A DNA stretch of 64,000 nucleotides, taken from the NCBI RefSeq assembly GCF_008710095.1, contig NZ_VYKJ01000020.1, positions 1 through 64,000 of the forward strand, read 5' to 3'. This DNA comes from Affinibrenneria salicis. GTDB lineage: Bacteria; Pseudomonadota; Gammaproteobacteria; Enterobacterales; Enterobacteriaceae. Below, piece after piece: positions 48,902 to 58,924 of the stretch; position 1 is the stretch's first letter; every line of letters starts with the position of its first letter. The notes beneath the pieces were generated by a model. The model saw only the letters and a list, made by a program, of their open reading frames with translations, did not search any database and was not told the origin of the DNA. A program made the translations under genes and the position numbers.

Positions 48902-51565
48902 ATGCGGCCATTTTATCGGAAGCCCGGCCTCAGACATTCGCGTGTAACGTCGATATGGCGTTTGTCGCCGCTGTGCCGAGCCATCGCGTTATGTGTAGCA
49001 TTACCTTCGGCCGGCGCTCATGCCGAACTGTTCTTCAACCCGGCGTTTTTATCCAGCGATCCCTCGACGGTGGCGGATTTATCGCGTTTTGAACAAGGGA
49101 AAGGGCAGGTGCCGGGGGTCTATCATGTCGATGTATATCTCAATGATGAATATGTCGAGACGCGTAATATCCGGTTTGATGCGCGCAAGCCGACAGCCGC
49201 CGGCGTAACGTCGGTCGCAAGCGAGACCGACGATACGGGGCTCGATCCCTGCATTACCCGTACCCAGGTGGAAGCGCTGAATGTCAATATGAAAGCGTTT
49301 CCGGCCATCGCCGGCACGCCGGCGCAGGAGTGCGTGGCGTTGACGCGCCTTATCCCGGATGCCCGCACCACGTTTGATTTCGAACTGCAGCGTTTGAATA
49401 TCAGTCTGCCTCAGGCTTCGCTCAGCAACAGCGGCCGCGGTTATATTCCGCCGGAACAGTGGGATGACGGCATCACCGCCGCGCTGCTGAATTACGATTT
49501 TACCGGCAGCAACAGTTCCGGCGACGACAGCAGCAACAACTATTTCCTCAACCTGAACAGCGGGCTTAACTGGCGCGGCTGGCGCTTACGCGACTACTCC
49601 ACCTGGAGTTACTACAGTTTTCAGGGGCGCCACACGCGCGACTGGCAGCATGTAAATACTTATCTTCAGCACGCCATTATTCCGCTTAAAAGCGAACTGA
49701 CTCTGGGCGATAGCAACACGCCGGGCGACGTATTTGATACCCTGGGTTTCCGCGGCGCGCAGTTGGCTTCCGATGACAATATGCTGCCGGACAGTATGCG
49801 CGGATTCGCGCCGACGATACGCGGCGTGGCGAAAAGTAATGCCCGGGTCACCATCCGCCAGAATGGCTATGTTATTTATCAGTCCTATGTCGCGCCGGGC
49901 GCGTTTGTGATTACCGACCTTTATCCGACGTCCTCCAGCGGGGATATGGTGGTGACGGTGACGGAAAGCGACAATAGCACCAGCAGCTTTACCATTCCCT
50001 ACTCGGCGGTGCCGGTACTGCAGCGCGAAGGGCGCGTTAAGTATTCGTTGACCGCGGGTAAATATCGCAGCAATTACAGCCAGCAGGAAAAACCAGAGTT
50101 TGGGCAAGGCACGCTGATCTGGGGCCTGCCCGGCGGCGTCACGCTGTACGGCGGGACGCAGATGGCGAAAAAATATCAGTCTGGCGCATTGGGCGCCGGT
50201 AAAAACCTGGGGGACTGGGGCGCGTTGTCGGCGGACGTCACCCAGGCCTACAGTAAGCTGGCGGATGACAGTCGGCATCAGGGGCAATCATTGCGTTTCC
50301 TGTACGCCAAATCGCTGAACGACGTGGGCACCAACTTCCAGCTGTTGGGCTACCGCTACTCGACGCAGGGCTTCTATACGCTCGATGAAACCAGCTACCG
50401 GCGCATGAGCGGCGCGAACTATGACTCCGATGACGGGCTGATCGATCCGGCGGTGGAATACAGTAATTACTATAACCTGAACTACAACCGCAAGGGACGA
50501 GTTCAGGTCAACATTACCCAGCAGCTCGGCACCTACGGCTCCGTCTTTCTGAGCGGCAGCCGCCAGACCTACTGGCGCACCAGCGAAACCAACTCGCTGT
50601 GGCAGGTGGGGTATAACGGCGCCTGGCGCGGGGTGAGCTACAGCCTGTCATTCAACTACAACAAAAGTCCCGGCCTGTCGGAATCGGATAAACGCGCCGC
50701 ATTCAACCTCTCCGTCCCGATTGGACAATGGCTGTCCGGTCGCGGCAAAGAGTCGGACATCACCCGCTCGGGCAACTCGACCTACGCGACCTATGCGACC
50801 AACACCGACTGGCACGGACACATGATCCAGCAGGCCGGTGTTAACGGTACCTTGCTGGAGGATAACAACCTGAACTATAGCGTGCAGCAGGGTTACGGCA
50901 ATCACGGCGTGGGCGGTAGCGGCTATGCCGGCCTTAATTATCAGGGACGCTATGGGAACTCTAACGTTGGATACAATTACGGCAAAGGATATCAACAGGT
51001 TAACTACGGCCTGAGCGGCGGCGTCGTGATGCATGACAGCGGCGTAACGCTCAGTCAGCCGCTTGGCGCCACCAACGTATTGATTAAGGCGCCGGGCGCC
51101 AGCGACGTTAACGTGGAAAACGCGACCGGAGTGCGCACCGACTGGCATGGCTATGCGGTTATCCCGTACGCGATGACCTACCATCGTAACCGTATCGCGC
51201 TGGATACCACCACACTGAAAGACAATGCGGATCTGGATGATGCGGTTGTGAATGTGGTGCCTACGCAGGGGGCGTTGGTTCGCGCTGAGTTTATGACGCG
51301 TATCGGCTCACGAGCCTTGCTTACGCTGGTTCGTCCTGGTGGTCAGCCGGTGCCTTTCGGGGCTTCCGTCGCGAGCGCCGACGGCCGGGCCGACAGCATT
51401 GTCGGCGATAATGGCCAGGTTTATTTGTCCGGTTTGCCGCAAAACGGCGATCTCAAGGTTAAATGGGGCGATGCGCCAGGCCAGCAGTGCGTTGTGCCGT
51501 ATACGTTGCCGAAAGACAGCGAAACGAAGGCGATCAGTTACGCAAAAGTGGGGTGTCAGAAATGA
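48902..51565 (+). CDS. outer-membrane fimbrial usher
   Basis: An 887-residue usher of the FimD/PapC family. The signal peptide ends ...CVALPSAGAHA, followed by the N-terminal chaperone-binding domain (ELFFNPAFLSSD), the 24-strand barrel with plug, and C-terminal domains with the cysteine pair QQCVVPYTLP / YAKVGCQK. The signature GYVIYQSYVAPGAFVITDLYPTSSSGD is intact. The start at 48902 is chosen because CAGGAG lies upstream and the signal peptide follows; the open frame extends 37 codons further. The stop overlaps the next start codon (ATGA). Confidence 0.95.
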   Translation: MRPFYRKPGLRHSRVTSIWRLSPLCRAIALCVALPSAGAHAELFFNPAFLSSDPSTVADLSRFEQGKGQVPGVYHVDVYLNDEYVETRNIRFDARKPTAAGVTSVASETDDTGLDPCITRTQVEALNVNMKAFPAIAGTPAQECVALTRLIPDARTTFDFELQRLNISLPQASLSNSGRGYIPPEQWDDGITAALLNYDFTGSNSSGDDSSNNYFLNLNSGLNWRGWRLRDYSTWSYYSFQGRHTRDWQHVNTYLQHAIIPLKSELTLGDSNTPGDVFDTLGFRGAQLASDDNMLPDSMRGFAPTIRGVAKSNARVTIRQNGYVIYQSYVAPGAFVITDLYPTSSSGDMVVTVTESDNSTSSFTIPYSAVPVLQREGRVKYSLTAGKYRSNYSQQEKPEFGQGTLIWGLPGGVTLYGGTQMAKKYQSGALGAGKNLGDWGALSADVTQAYSKLADDSRHQGQSLRFLYAKSLNDVGTNFQLLGYRYSTQGFYTLDETSYRRMSGANYDSDDGLIDPAVEYSNYYNLNYNRKGRVQVNITQQLGTYGSVFLSGSRQTYWRTSETNSLWQVGYNGAWRGVSYSLSFNYNKSPGLSESDKRAAFNLSVPIGQWLSGRGKESDITRSGNSTYATYATNTDWHGHMIQQAGVNGTLLEDNNLNYSVQQGYGNHGVGGSGYAGLNYQGRYGNSNVGYNYGKGYQQVNYGLSGGVVMHDSGVTLSQPLGATNVLIKAPGASDVNVENATGVRTDWHGYAVIPYAMTYHRNRIALDTTTLKDNADLDDAVVNVVPTQGALVRAEFMTRIGSRALLTLVRPGGQPVPFGASVASADGRADSIVGDNGQVYLSGLPQNGDLKVKWGDAPGQQCVVPYTLPKDSETKAISYAKVGCQK

Positions 51566-52644
51566 GTAAGTTAACAAGGGGGCGTCGCGATGCTTCCCGC
51601 CGTTTTGGCAATCGGGCCGGGCGGCCCGGCGTACTTTTTTTCATCTTGTGTCTGCTGGCATTACCGTTGACCGGCGAGTGTGGTAATGACCTGACGCTGA
51701 CCTTTAGCGGCGCGATAAGTTATGCCGGCCCGGCGGATGATGTCTCCATCGGGCAGCAAATCGGTCCGGCCTGGTCGGCGAGTAACCTGAATGTGTACAT
51801 GTGTAATAACTCAAGTAAAGCGACGGCGCGCGCTTATGTATCTGCCGTGCGGCCCAGTACGGGACTCACGACGACCATCAGCGGCGTTAATTATATTATT
51901 TACGATTCCGGCACGCCCGGCATTGGTTTGGTCATTGGCGTGAAGGATACCAACGCCACGAACTATTCCGCGCTGCTTACCACGCGAAATCAATGGTATC
52001 CGGCGCCAGGGACCAATACCGTTCCATATAATGGCATCGGCGGATATGGCAAGGTCACATTGGTAAAAACCACCGGACACTTACAGACCGGGACGACGAC
52101 GCTGGCCGCGCAAAATATTGCGCTGGTTCAGTGTTATGGCACCGACGGCTCTTTTACCGACTCCGCCTATATAAAAATTGCTCAGACGCAAATCACCGTT
52201 GCCGCTACGGGTTGTAACGTACAGTCAGGGGCCAATCGCGTGGTGAATATGGGCAATGTTTCCACCGGCACTTTGCCCTCCGTGGGGAGCCAGTCGGAGG
52301 CAAAATCCACGTCGATAACCCTGACCTGCGATACGGGGATTCATGTGGCGGCGACGGTTTCAGATCAGACCAATACCGGCAATATCAGCAACATTATCGG
52401 ACTTAGCAGCGACTCTACGGCCAAAGGCATCGGCATTCAGGCTTTTTATAACGGCAGCAGCACGCCGATTAATCTGGGCCCGGACAACTCCAGTAAGGGC
52501 AATACCAATCAGTTCTCTGTGGCCGATATTTCCAGCCAGGGGCAGGCCTTGACGTTCCCGCTAACGTTTAAATACGTGCGAACCGGCGATATGACGGCGG
52601 GAACGGCTAATGGCCTGGTCGGCGTGACGTTCTCCTACCAGTGA
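51562..52644 (+). CDS. two-domain fimbrial protein, possible adhesin
   Basis: A 360-residue exported protein. After a signal peptide (…PGVLFFILCLLALPLTGECG) comes an unfamiliar N-terminal domain of about 150 residues with two cysteines, then a pilin domain starting near TGCNVQSGANRVVNMGNV and ending TFSYQ. A lectin or receptor-binding domain in front of a pilin domain is the layout of tip adhesins such as FimH. The start overlaps the usher stop (ATGA), implying translational coupling. Binding target unknown. Confidence 0.8.
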   Translation: MSKLTRGRRDASRRFGNRAGRPGVLFFILCLLALPLTGECGNDLTLTFSGAISYAGPADDVSIGQQIGPAWSASNLNVYMCNNSSKATARAYVSAVRPSTGLTTTISGVNYIIYDSGTPGIGLVIGVKDTNATNYSALLTTRNQWYPAPGTNTVPYNGIGGYGKVTLVKTTGHLQTGTTTLAAQNIALVQCYGTDGSFTDSAYIKIAQTQITVAATGCNVQSGANRVVNMGNVSTGTLPSVGSQSEAKSTSITLTCDTGIHVAATVSDQTNTGNISNIIGLSSDSTAKGIGIQAFYNGSSTPINLGPDNSSKGNTNQFSVADISSQGQALTFPLTFKYVRTGDMTAGTANGLVGVTFSYQ

Positions 52645-52651
52645 GGTCATT

Positions 52652-53179
52652 ATGACAATTTATCAATTAATTGTGGGGAGCATCGCGCTGGGCATCATGG
52701 GCAGCGCGCCGGTCGCCTATTCTGCCGACTCGTATATCCAGATCAATGGCAACCTGACGTCAAATACCTGCGCGGTCAGCACCGACTCGCAGAATAAAAC
52801 GGTGGATATGGGAACCGTGGCGACGAAGCAATTTTTGGCGGCTTCCCATGCGCTGGCGCCGGTGCGTTTCGCTCTCGTTCTTGAAAACTGCGGCGCGGCG
52901 GTCTCCTCCGTATCCACCACCTTTACCGGCAGCGCTGATCAAGATGATGCGACCCTGCTGGCGCTAAACAGCGAAAGTACGGCAACCAACGTGGGTATTG
53001 CGATCCTTGATAAGGAACGCAATCGTATCCCGCTCGGCAGCGCCAGCGAGCAATATCCGCTGACCGCCAGCGCCAGCAGCGTGCAGATGGTGTTCTACGG
53101 TCAGTATGTAGCGACGCAAAATAGCGTGACCGCCGGCACCGCCAACGGAGACGTTACCTTCACGCTGAGTTATCAGTAG
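52652..53179 (+). CDS. minor fimbrial subunit, paralogue A
   Basis: A 175-residue single-domain pilin with signal peptide (MTIYQLIVGSIALGIMGSAPVAYSA), cysteine pair (SNTCAVSTDSQ; LENCGAAV) and C-terminal FTLSYQ. It closely resembles the gene at 54290 (NxTVDMGT/ATKQF, VAILDKxRNR, ASEQYPLTA, VFxGQYVATQxSVTAG), so the two arose by duplication and now flank the second two-domain protein. The start lies 7 bp after the previous stop. Role as shaft or linker subunit is inferred. Confidence 0.88.
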   Translation: MTIYQLIVGSIALGIMGSAPVAYSADSYIQINGNLTSNTCAVSTDSQNKTVDMGTVATKQFLAASHALAPVRFALVLENCGAAVSSVSTTFTGSADQDDATLLALNSESTATNVGIAILDKERNRIPLGSASEQYPLTASASSVQMVFYGQYVATQNSVTAGTANGDVTFTLSYQ

Positions 53180-53230
53180 TTGGCTGAGGACTTTTAATGA
53201 GCCGGTAAATTACGCTAAGGCGAAATACTT

Positions 53231-54277
53231 ATGGACAAGAAGGTAAGAACGTTAATGGAGTTTATGAGCAAACAATGCGGGTGGTTATTTCTGGCCGGAC
53301 TCTGGTTTTTTTTACCGCCGCATGCTTTGGCAACGCAGTGTAATACAGCCTCTGGTTCACCGGTAAATTATGATTTTAATTTTAATTTTTCCTCACAGCA
53401 AAACTATGTTGGCTATACCACCGGATGGAACCAAAAAACAGACAGCGGCTCCTATACGATAAGCGGCGGATGCAATAATAAAGATACCGTTTATTATACC
53501 GCCGTGGCGGGATCGGATCTCAGCTTCTCTTTCACGGACGGTTCCGCGAACTGGTACGATATCACCGGTAATGATTACCTGCAGGTCGCCTCTCAGATCT
53601 ATGTGTACAATGCCGCCGGCGCCAGCAGTTACCATAATGTCCCTTTTACTGATTTATCCAATAACTGTAACGGGAAATGCGGCGGGACGGCGACGACCGG
53701 CAGCCGGGTGCAGGTGAGCTTCCGCATTAAACGCAAGTTTGTCGGCGTGACGACGCTGCCGTCGATTCCTGTTTTTTCCGTGTACGGCAATCAGGGCGGT
53801 ACGGGACAGGGAACGGGCTCTCCGCTGGTGGAAGGGTATCTGAGCGGGACGATGACGGTGCCGCAAAGCTGCGAACTGAACGCCGGACAGGTGATTGCCA
53901 TCGATTTTGGCAATATTTCTACCGGCGCGTTTAAAACCGCAGGGGCGATAGCTGACGGCGTGAAGCCGGTCACCCGGACGATCAATATTTCATGTAACGG
54001 TATTGATGCTCAGTCCAGCCTGTCGCTGCGAGTTCAGGCGGATACGGCGTCCGGCAATGCCATTGTGTCCGACAATAGCGATGTTGGCTTTGTGATTACC
54101 GACAGCAGCAATAGTCCGCTGACGCCAAACGATCTTTCCAGCGTACTTCCCTTTAAGCTGGACGATAACGAAAGCGCCAATGTGACGATCACGGCCTATC
54201 CGGTCAGCGTAACCGGCAATAAGCCGGAGGCGGGCGTTGTGACCGCATTGGCCTATCTGCGCGTCGACTTCGACTGA
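53231..54277 (+). CDS. second two-domain fimbrial protein, possible tip adhesin
   Basis: A 348-residue exported protein. The N-terminal domain (after a signal peptide ending ...PPHALA) is rich in aromatic and Asn residues with several cysteines (TQCNTASGSPVNYDF, SGGCNNKDT, NNCNGKCGG), a lectin-like composition. The pilin domain begins near VPQSCELNAGQVIAIDFGNIS and ends YLRVDFD. It is most likely the tip adhesin or an adaptor. Start uncertain: M1 and the Met codons at residues 9 and 12 are all possible. It is the second two-domain protein in this operon. Confidence 0.8.
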   Translation: MDKKVRTLMEFMSKQCGWLFLAGLWFFLPPHALATQCNTASGSPVNYDFNFNFSSQQNYVGYTTGWNQKTDSGSYTISGGCNNKDTVYYTAVAGSDLSFSFTDGSANWYDITGNDYLQVASQIYVYNAAGASSYHNVPFTDLSNNCNGKCGGTATTGSRVQVSFRIKRKFVGVTTLPSIPVFSVYGNQGGTGQGTGSPLVEGYLSGTMTVPQSCELNAGQVIAIDFGNISTGAFKTAGAIADGVKPVTRTINISCNGIDAQSSLSLRVQADTASGNAIVSDNSDVGFVITDSSNSPLTPNDLSSVLPFKLDDNESANVTITAYPVSVTGNKPEAGVVTALAYLRVDFD

Positions 54278-54289
54278 AGGGGAATAAGC

Positions 54290-54844
54290 ATGATCTTGCC
54301 GGATATTTTTTATCGTCGCGCGGTTGCCATACGCATAGCGCAGGTGTTTGGGCTGTGGGGCTGTTTGTTGTCCGCACACGCGGATCTGGGGATGACGAAC
54401 ATGCAGCTCACCGCGACCCTGGTGTCTAACAGCTGTTCGGTCAGCGTGGATTCGCAAGAGCAGACCGTCAATATGGGAACGCTGGCTACAAAACAGTTCG
54501 CCGTGAGTAAAACGGGGGCGACGCCGGTCAGATTTGTGATTAATCTTGAAAGTTGTGGTTCGGCGGTTACTTCGGTATCCGCTACGTTTTCCGGTACGAC
54601 GGATGCGGATGATTCCACGCTGTTGGCATTAAGTACGGACAGCAGCGCCAGTCATGTAGGGGTCGCTATTCTGGACAAGGATCGCAACCGTCTTTCTATT
54701 GGCAATGCGAGCGAACAATATCCGCTGACCGCTGGCGCCAGCAACGCGCAGCTGGTGTTTTTCGGTCAATATGTGGCGACGCAGGATAGCGTCACCGCCG
54801 GTTCCGCCAACGGCGACGTTACCTTTACACTCAATTATCAGTAA
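54290..54844 (+). CDS. minor fimbrial subunit, paralogue B
   Basis: A 184-residue pilin, similar to the gene at 52652 over the whole mature domain, with the same cysteine placement (SNSCSVSVDSQ; LESCGSAV) and C-terminal FTLNYQ. It has a good ribosome-binding site (AAGGGG) and starts 12 bp after the previous gene. It is the last gene of the fimbrial operon; no clear terminator was seen in the 171 bp before ohr, which is convergent. Confidence 0.87.
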   Translation: MILPDIFYRRAVAIRIAQVFGLWGCLLSAHADLGMTNMQLTATLVSNSCSVSVDSQEQTVNMGTLATKQFAVSKTGATPVRFVINLESCGSAVTSVSATFSGTTDADDSTLLALSTDSSASHVGVAILDKDRNRLSIGNASEQYPLTAGASNAQLVFFGQYVATQDSVTAGSANGDVTFTLNYQ

Positions 54845-55015
54845 CGTTTTATCCAAAGAGGGTGCGCCTGCCGGTTCTCGCCGCCGTCTGGCGACCGCTC
54901 TCACCCGCATACGGCGCACGATCTGTGGTCTTCTCTATTGTACTTCTTTGCCCTTCCGCTCTACGATCATTATCCCGGGCGTTATTTTTCAGCAATGAGC
55001 ATGGCGGCTGACCGC

Positions 55016-55444
55016 TTAGCCGATAATATTCAGCGTCACGTCAATATTACCGCGGGTGGCATTGGAATAGGGGCAGACGATATGAGCGGCGTCCACCAAT
55101 TTTTTCGCTTCGGCGGCATCCATACCGGGCAGGTGAATGTTCAGCGTTACTTCGATACCGAAGCCGGTCGGCAGCGGTCCAATCCCCACTTCGCCTTCGA
55201 TAAACGCCTCTTTCGGTATGGCGATCTTGTCGCGCCCGGCGACGAATTTCATTGCGCCGAGAAAGCAGGCGGAGTAACCGGCGGCGAACAGCTGCTCCGG
55301 GTTGGTGACTTCACCGCCGGCGCCGCCCATCTCTTTCGGGACGCCCAGCCTGACATCCAGCACGCCATCGGATGAGGTGGCGTGGCCATCGCGGCCCCCG
55401 GTGGCTTTAGCTTTGGCGCGATAGACTACTTTTTCTAATGACAT
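55016..55444 (-). CDS. ohr: organic hydroperoxide resistance protein Ohr
   Basis: A thiol peroxidase of the OsmC/Ohr family, 142 residues. The two redox cysteines are Cys60 ([11 protein letters not shown]) and Cys124 ([13 protein letters not shown]), as in Ohr, and the short length favours Ohr over OsmC. It detoxifies fatty-acid and other organic peroxides with lipoylated proteins as reductant (family knowledge). No OhrR regulator is next to it. It is preceded by a good ribosome-binding site (ACGAGGAA). Confidence 0.92.
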   Translation of the reverse strand: MSLEKVVYRAKAKATGGRDGHATSSDGVLDVRLGVPKEMGGAGGEVTNPEQLFAAGYSACFLGAMKFVAGRDKIAIPKEAFIEGEVGIGPLPTGFGIEVTLNIHLPGMDAAEAKKLVDAAHIVCPYSNATRGNIDVTLNIIG

Positions 55445-55738
55445 GACAGATTCCTCGTCTCATTTTTACAGATGATGTTAATCGGCGATGCGGGACGATA
55501 CTACGACGGGATCATCCCGACAGCGGGCGCTTCGGCGGGGTGACGCCGGCACGACGCCGGCAAGATGGCGTGCGCCGGCCTTATGCGCCCGGCCCCGGTT
55601 CCCGGCGGCCGGGCGGCGGGAAAATCCGCTCGTCGCCATGCTTTGCCGCCAATATCGACTTAATCCATATGCTGTTAAGTGTAGACAGTGGGTCCGCGTG
55701 TGGCGAATCGCATTGCGCCGACACAGGCTGCGCCGCGG
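55445..55738. other. 294-bp GC-rich gap with no recognised gene
   Basis: Between ohr and the EamA transporter, both on the minus strand. Short open frames occur on both strands but have no ribosome-binding sites or family resemblance. The region should contain the ohr promoter. Confidence 0.5.
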
Positions 55739-56635
55739 CTATCTGTCCGTCGCGTCGTGCGGGGCCTTCATGCCTGGCCGTCGTCTCGCGCTGGTCAGCA
55801 GCAGACCTATCGCGACCATACCGGCGCCAATGAAATCGCCGGGTTTTAGCGCGCCATCCAGCAGAAGATAAGACAGAAAAACGCCGCAGAACGGGTTCAT
55901 CAAATGCCAGGAGGCGGCGACCGATGCGCCGTCGGTACGAATGAGCCAGAACCAGAGCGCCATGCCGCCAATGGTGACGACAAGCGCCAGCCAGACAATC
56001 GCCGCCAGCGACGCACGCGACAGATGGGTGGGCGCGTGTTCCAGCAGCGCGGCGGCCGGCAGAAGCGCGGCGATGCCGGCGACAGACTGCCAGAAATTCA
56101 CATCGCGGATGCGCAGCCCCCGCGCCCGATCGTGAAACGCCACGGTGCCGGCGGCAAACGCCAGCGTACCGGCGGCGGCCAGCCCGATACCGGTTAAATC
56201 GCATGTCGTCACCGGATGCCAGCCGGCGATGACGACGACGCCGGCAACGCCGGACAGTATGCCTGCGGCCCGTATCGCGCCAATCCGTTCCTGACCGAAC
56301 AGGGTGGCCAGCAGCATCGTCGCGAATGGGGCGCAACTGACGATCACCACCACCAGCGACGGACGGATAAACTGCAGCGCCTGAAAGGTCAGGCCGAGGT
56401 AGATCGCGTTATTGAGTATGCCGAGCAGGCAACCGTTGATGACGTTGCGCCGCGCGAACAGGCTGGCCGGCCGGGATAAACAAAACGGCAGTAAAATCGC
56501 CGCGCTGAGCAGAAAACGCAGGCTAAGCAGGATAAAGGGATCGACATCGATCAGCGCGATCTTGCCGGCGATAAACGCCGAACTCCAGACCACGCTAAAA
56601 AAGATGGCCAGGGTGAAGTGCCGCAGTGTGTGCAT
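55739..56635 (-). CDS. EamA/DMT-family transporter
   Basis: A ten-helix inner-membrane transporter of 298 residues made of two EamA repeats (first: SSAFIAGKIALIDVDPFILLSLRFLLSA; second: AIVWLALVVTIGGMALWFWLI and NPFCGVFLSYLLLDGALKPGDFIGAGMVAIGLLL). Family members export amino acids or metabolites; the substrate cannot be told from sequence. It is divergent from a LysR-type gene 108 bp away, which probably regulates it. Confidence 0.88.
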   Translation of the reverse strand: MHTLRHFTLAIFFSVVWSSAFIAGKIALIDVDPFILLSLRFLLSAAILLPFCLSRPASLFARRNVINGCLLGILNNAIYLGLTFQALQFIRPSLVVVIVSCAPFATMLLATLFGQERIGAIRAAGILSGVAGVVVIAGWHPVTTCDLTGIGLAAAGTLAFAAGTVAFHDRARGLRIRDVNFWQSVAGIAALLPAAALLEHAPTHLSRASLAAIVWLALVVTIGGMALWFWLIRTDGASVAASWHLMNPFCGVFLSYLLLDGALKPGDFIGAGMVAIGLLLTSARRRPGMKAPHDATDR

Positions 56636-56743
56636 ATTGTCTCCCGAAATGAACCTGATGCAATCATCCCCCCGGCTCTGTATTATCGAAAATTAATAAT
56701 GACGCTCTCATCATCGGCTTAATTAATAATCGAGGAGGGATAT

Positions 56744-57739
56744 ATGCCGTCTGTCACCCCGCAGCTGGCGGGCGAGCGCCGGGTCACGCTGGAACACCTG
56801 CGGGCCTTTGTCTCGATTGCCGAAAATGGCGGATTCCAGCGCGCCAGCGCGCAGATTCACCGCAGCCAGTCGGCCATTACGCAGAGTTTGCAAAAACTGG
56901 AAAGCATCCTCGGTTGCCGTCTGCTTAAACGCAGCCAGGGACATATCGTCGGCCTGACCCCGGATGGCGAACGTCTGCTGCCTTCGGCGCGCGAGATTCT
57001 GGCGCGACTGGATGATGTGGTTGGCGCCATCCGGCGGCCCGAGCTGACGGGGCGGATCCGGCTCGGCATACCGGACGATTTCAGGATCGCCGACCTGCAG
57101 CAGGCCATCTCTCACAGCATGATGTCCAACCGCCAGTTGCGCGTTGAGGTGATATCGGCGCTGTCTGACCACCTGCTGGCGTTGGTGGAGCGTCAGGCGC
57201 TGGATATTGCGATCTATAAACATACCGTCGACGATGGAGATGAGGCGGCAGAGATCGCCGGCCGCGGCGCGCCGCTGTGGCGTGAACCGTTGCGCTGGGT
57301 CGGCCAGCGCCGGCTGTTGTTTCAGGAGATGAAGAGTCTTGCGCTGGTCGCGTTTCCGCAGGGCTGCGCTTACCGGCATGCGGCGCGGCGCGCGCTGGCG
57401 CAGACGGCCATGCCTGTTTTCTGCGCCTACCAAAGCGCCTCTTATGAGAACATCCGGGCAGCCATTTCGGCGGGACTCGGCATCGGCGTGCTGCCCCACA
57501 GCGCCGTTGGCCAGGACCACGTGATTCTCACGCCGGCCGAAGGGTTTCCGCCCCTGCCGGACGTGCAGCTGTCCATAACGGTCAATTCCGCGCAGCCAGT
57601 GTGCGAACAGTTTGCCGATTTTCTGCGTCGCGCCGCGTCACTCGCGCTGCGCCAGCGAAGAGCCGGCGACGCTGCCTGGCGCAGATCCGTCTGCATCGAC
57701 CGACGGCCGGAATCGCAGCCCGGCGATCCGGCGGATTAG
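56744..57739 (+). CDS. LysR-family transcriptional regulator
   Basis: The N-terminal helix-turn-helix is LEHLRAFVSIAENGGFQRASAQIHRSQSAITQSLQKLE, followed by a linker and the periplasmic-binding-like effector domain (GRIRLGIPDDFRI; ISAGLGIGVLPHSAV). It is 331 residues, longer than the usual ~300; the last ~40 are rich in R and P and overlap the 3' end of the MocR pseudogene on the other strand, so the original stop may have been lost. It probably controls the divergent EamA gene. Confidence 0.87.
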   Translation: MPSVTPQLAGERRVTLEHLRAFVSIAENGGFQRASAQIHRSQSAITQSLQKLESILGCRLLKRSQGHIVGLTPDGERLLPSAREILARLDDVVGAIRRPELTGRIRLGIPDDFRIADLQQAISHSMMSNRQLRVEVISALSDHLLALVERQALDIAIYKHTVDDGDEAAEIAGRGAPLWREPLRWVGQRRLLFQEMKSLALVAFPQGCAYRHAARRALAQTAMPVFCAYQSASYENIRAAISAGLGIGVLPHSAVGQDHVILTPAEGFPPLPDVQLSITVNSAQPVCEQFADFLRRAASLALRQRRAGDAAWRRSVCIDRRPESQPGDPAD

Positions 57740-58659
57740 CCGCTCGGCCGCGGCGCTCCAGCCGATCCCCGCGTTAAGCCGCAGGCAACGATCGACGCTG
57801 CGGGTAATGGAAAAAAAATGGCCCGGCGCGATGCTGATGCCGTCCCGCTTCGCCGCGGCGAAGCGGGTCCGCGAATCCGGCGCGTCGGGCGGCAGCGCTA
57901 TCCACAGCTTATAGCCGCCGGCCGGACTGGATACGCGGGTCGCCGGCGGGAAATGGGTCAATACCGCTACCCGCTTCGCCCGGTCGTTCTGCTCTATGCT
58001 GACGCGCGGACGCCTTATGTGAAGATGGTAGCCGGCCGACTGAAGAAATTCGGCCACGATCGCCTGCGGATATACCGCGGTCACTTTGGCGGCGCTGTAT
58101 TTAATGGCCGCGATGCGATTGGACCAGCGCGAGTCCGCTATTCATCCCAGGCAAATGTCCGGTGAAATGGTTTTGGCGTCATTGCTGCGCAGAATGACGC
58201 GATCGCTGAAGGCGCGCCGCGGCCACGGCCTGATGTCGCCGAAATAGGCATCTCCATCGATGTGGTCCTCAATGATCGTGGCTCCCGCCCGATCCGCCAT
58301 ACTCACAACCGCGCGTTTGTCCGCCTCCGGCCACACTTCGCCGGCAGGATTGTTGAACCTGGGGATAAACACCATCGCGCATACCGGGGGGCCGTCGCGC
58401 ACGGCGCATGGCCGATAAACCATGCGGTTATCGACCATCGGAATTTCAGTCACGTTGAGGCCCGGCGTATGCAGAATGTAATAGGCGGGGACTGTACGAG
58501 GACCGTATCGCCGGGTTGCGTCATAGCGCTCACGCCGAGATCGCGCGCCAGCCGCCGTACCGAAGCCGGGCAACCGCTCCCCGCATTCAATCATCGTTTT
58601 AGCGCAGCGGCAATCGACTGATACAGACGCTGGCCGCCGGTGTCGGCCGTGGGCCTCAT
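57638..58659 (-). pseudogene. degraded MocR-type regulator (GntR + aminotransferase-like)
   Basis: Minus-strand pieces in different frames fit one MocR/PdxR protein in order: MRPTADTGGQRLYQSIAAALK and RRLARDLGVSA (GntR helix-turn-helix), MTQPGDTVLVQSP, then TEIPMVDNRM, VFIPRFNNPAGEVWPEADKRA and ATIIEDHIDGDAYFGDIRPWP (aminotransferase fold), then after another break VTAVYPQAIVAEFLQSAGYHL and APGHFFSITRS. At least three frame changes or stops separate them, and about 100 residues between the DNA-binding part and the aminotransferase part appear deleted. It is not functional. Confidence 0.8.
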
Positions 58660-58924
58660 TCTGTTATATAGCAGATTGCCCGGTTCTGTATCTATGAATA
58701 TGTATGTGAGCGGATAAGCTGTTATCAACGCTGATGAATAGCGGACAGCGTGAGCAAAAAAACACAATTTGAGCCTGCGGTCGGGGATTGACGCTAATGC
58801 CGGCTCAGGCCGCCAGCGCGCTAATGGCGGTTCAGACGCTTTATTCGTCCGATGCCTGCCTGAAGCCGGGTCGGTATATTCAGTAAAAAACCGGCCCAAT
58901 CAGCCCAAATAGAAGGATAATACG

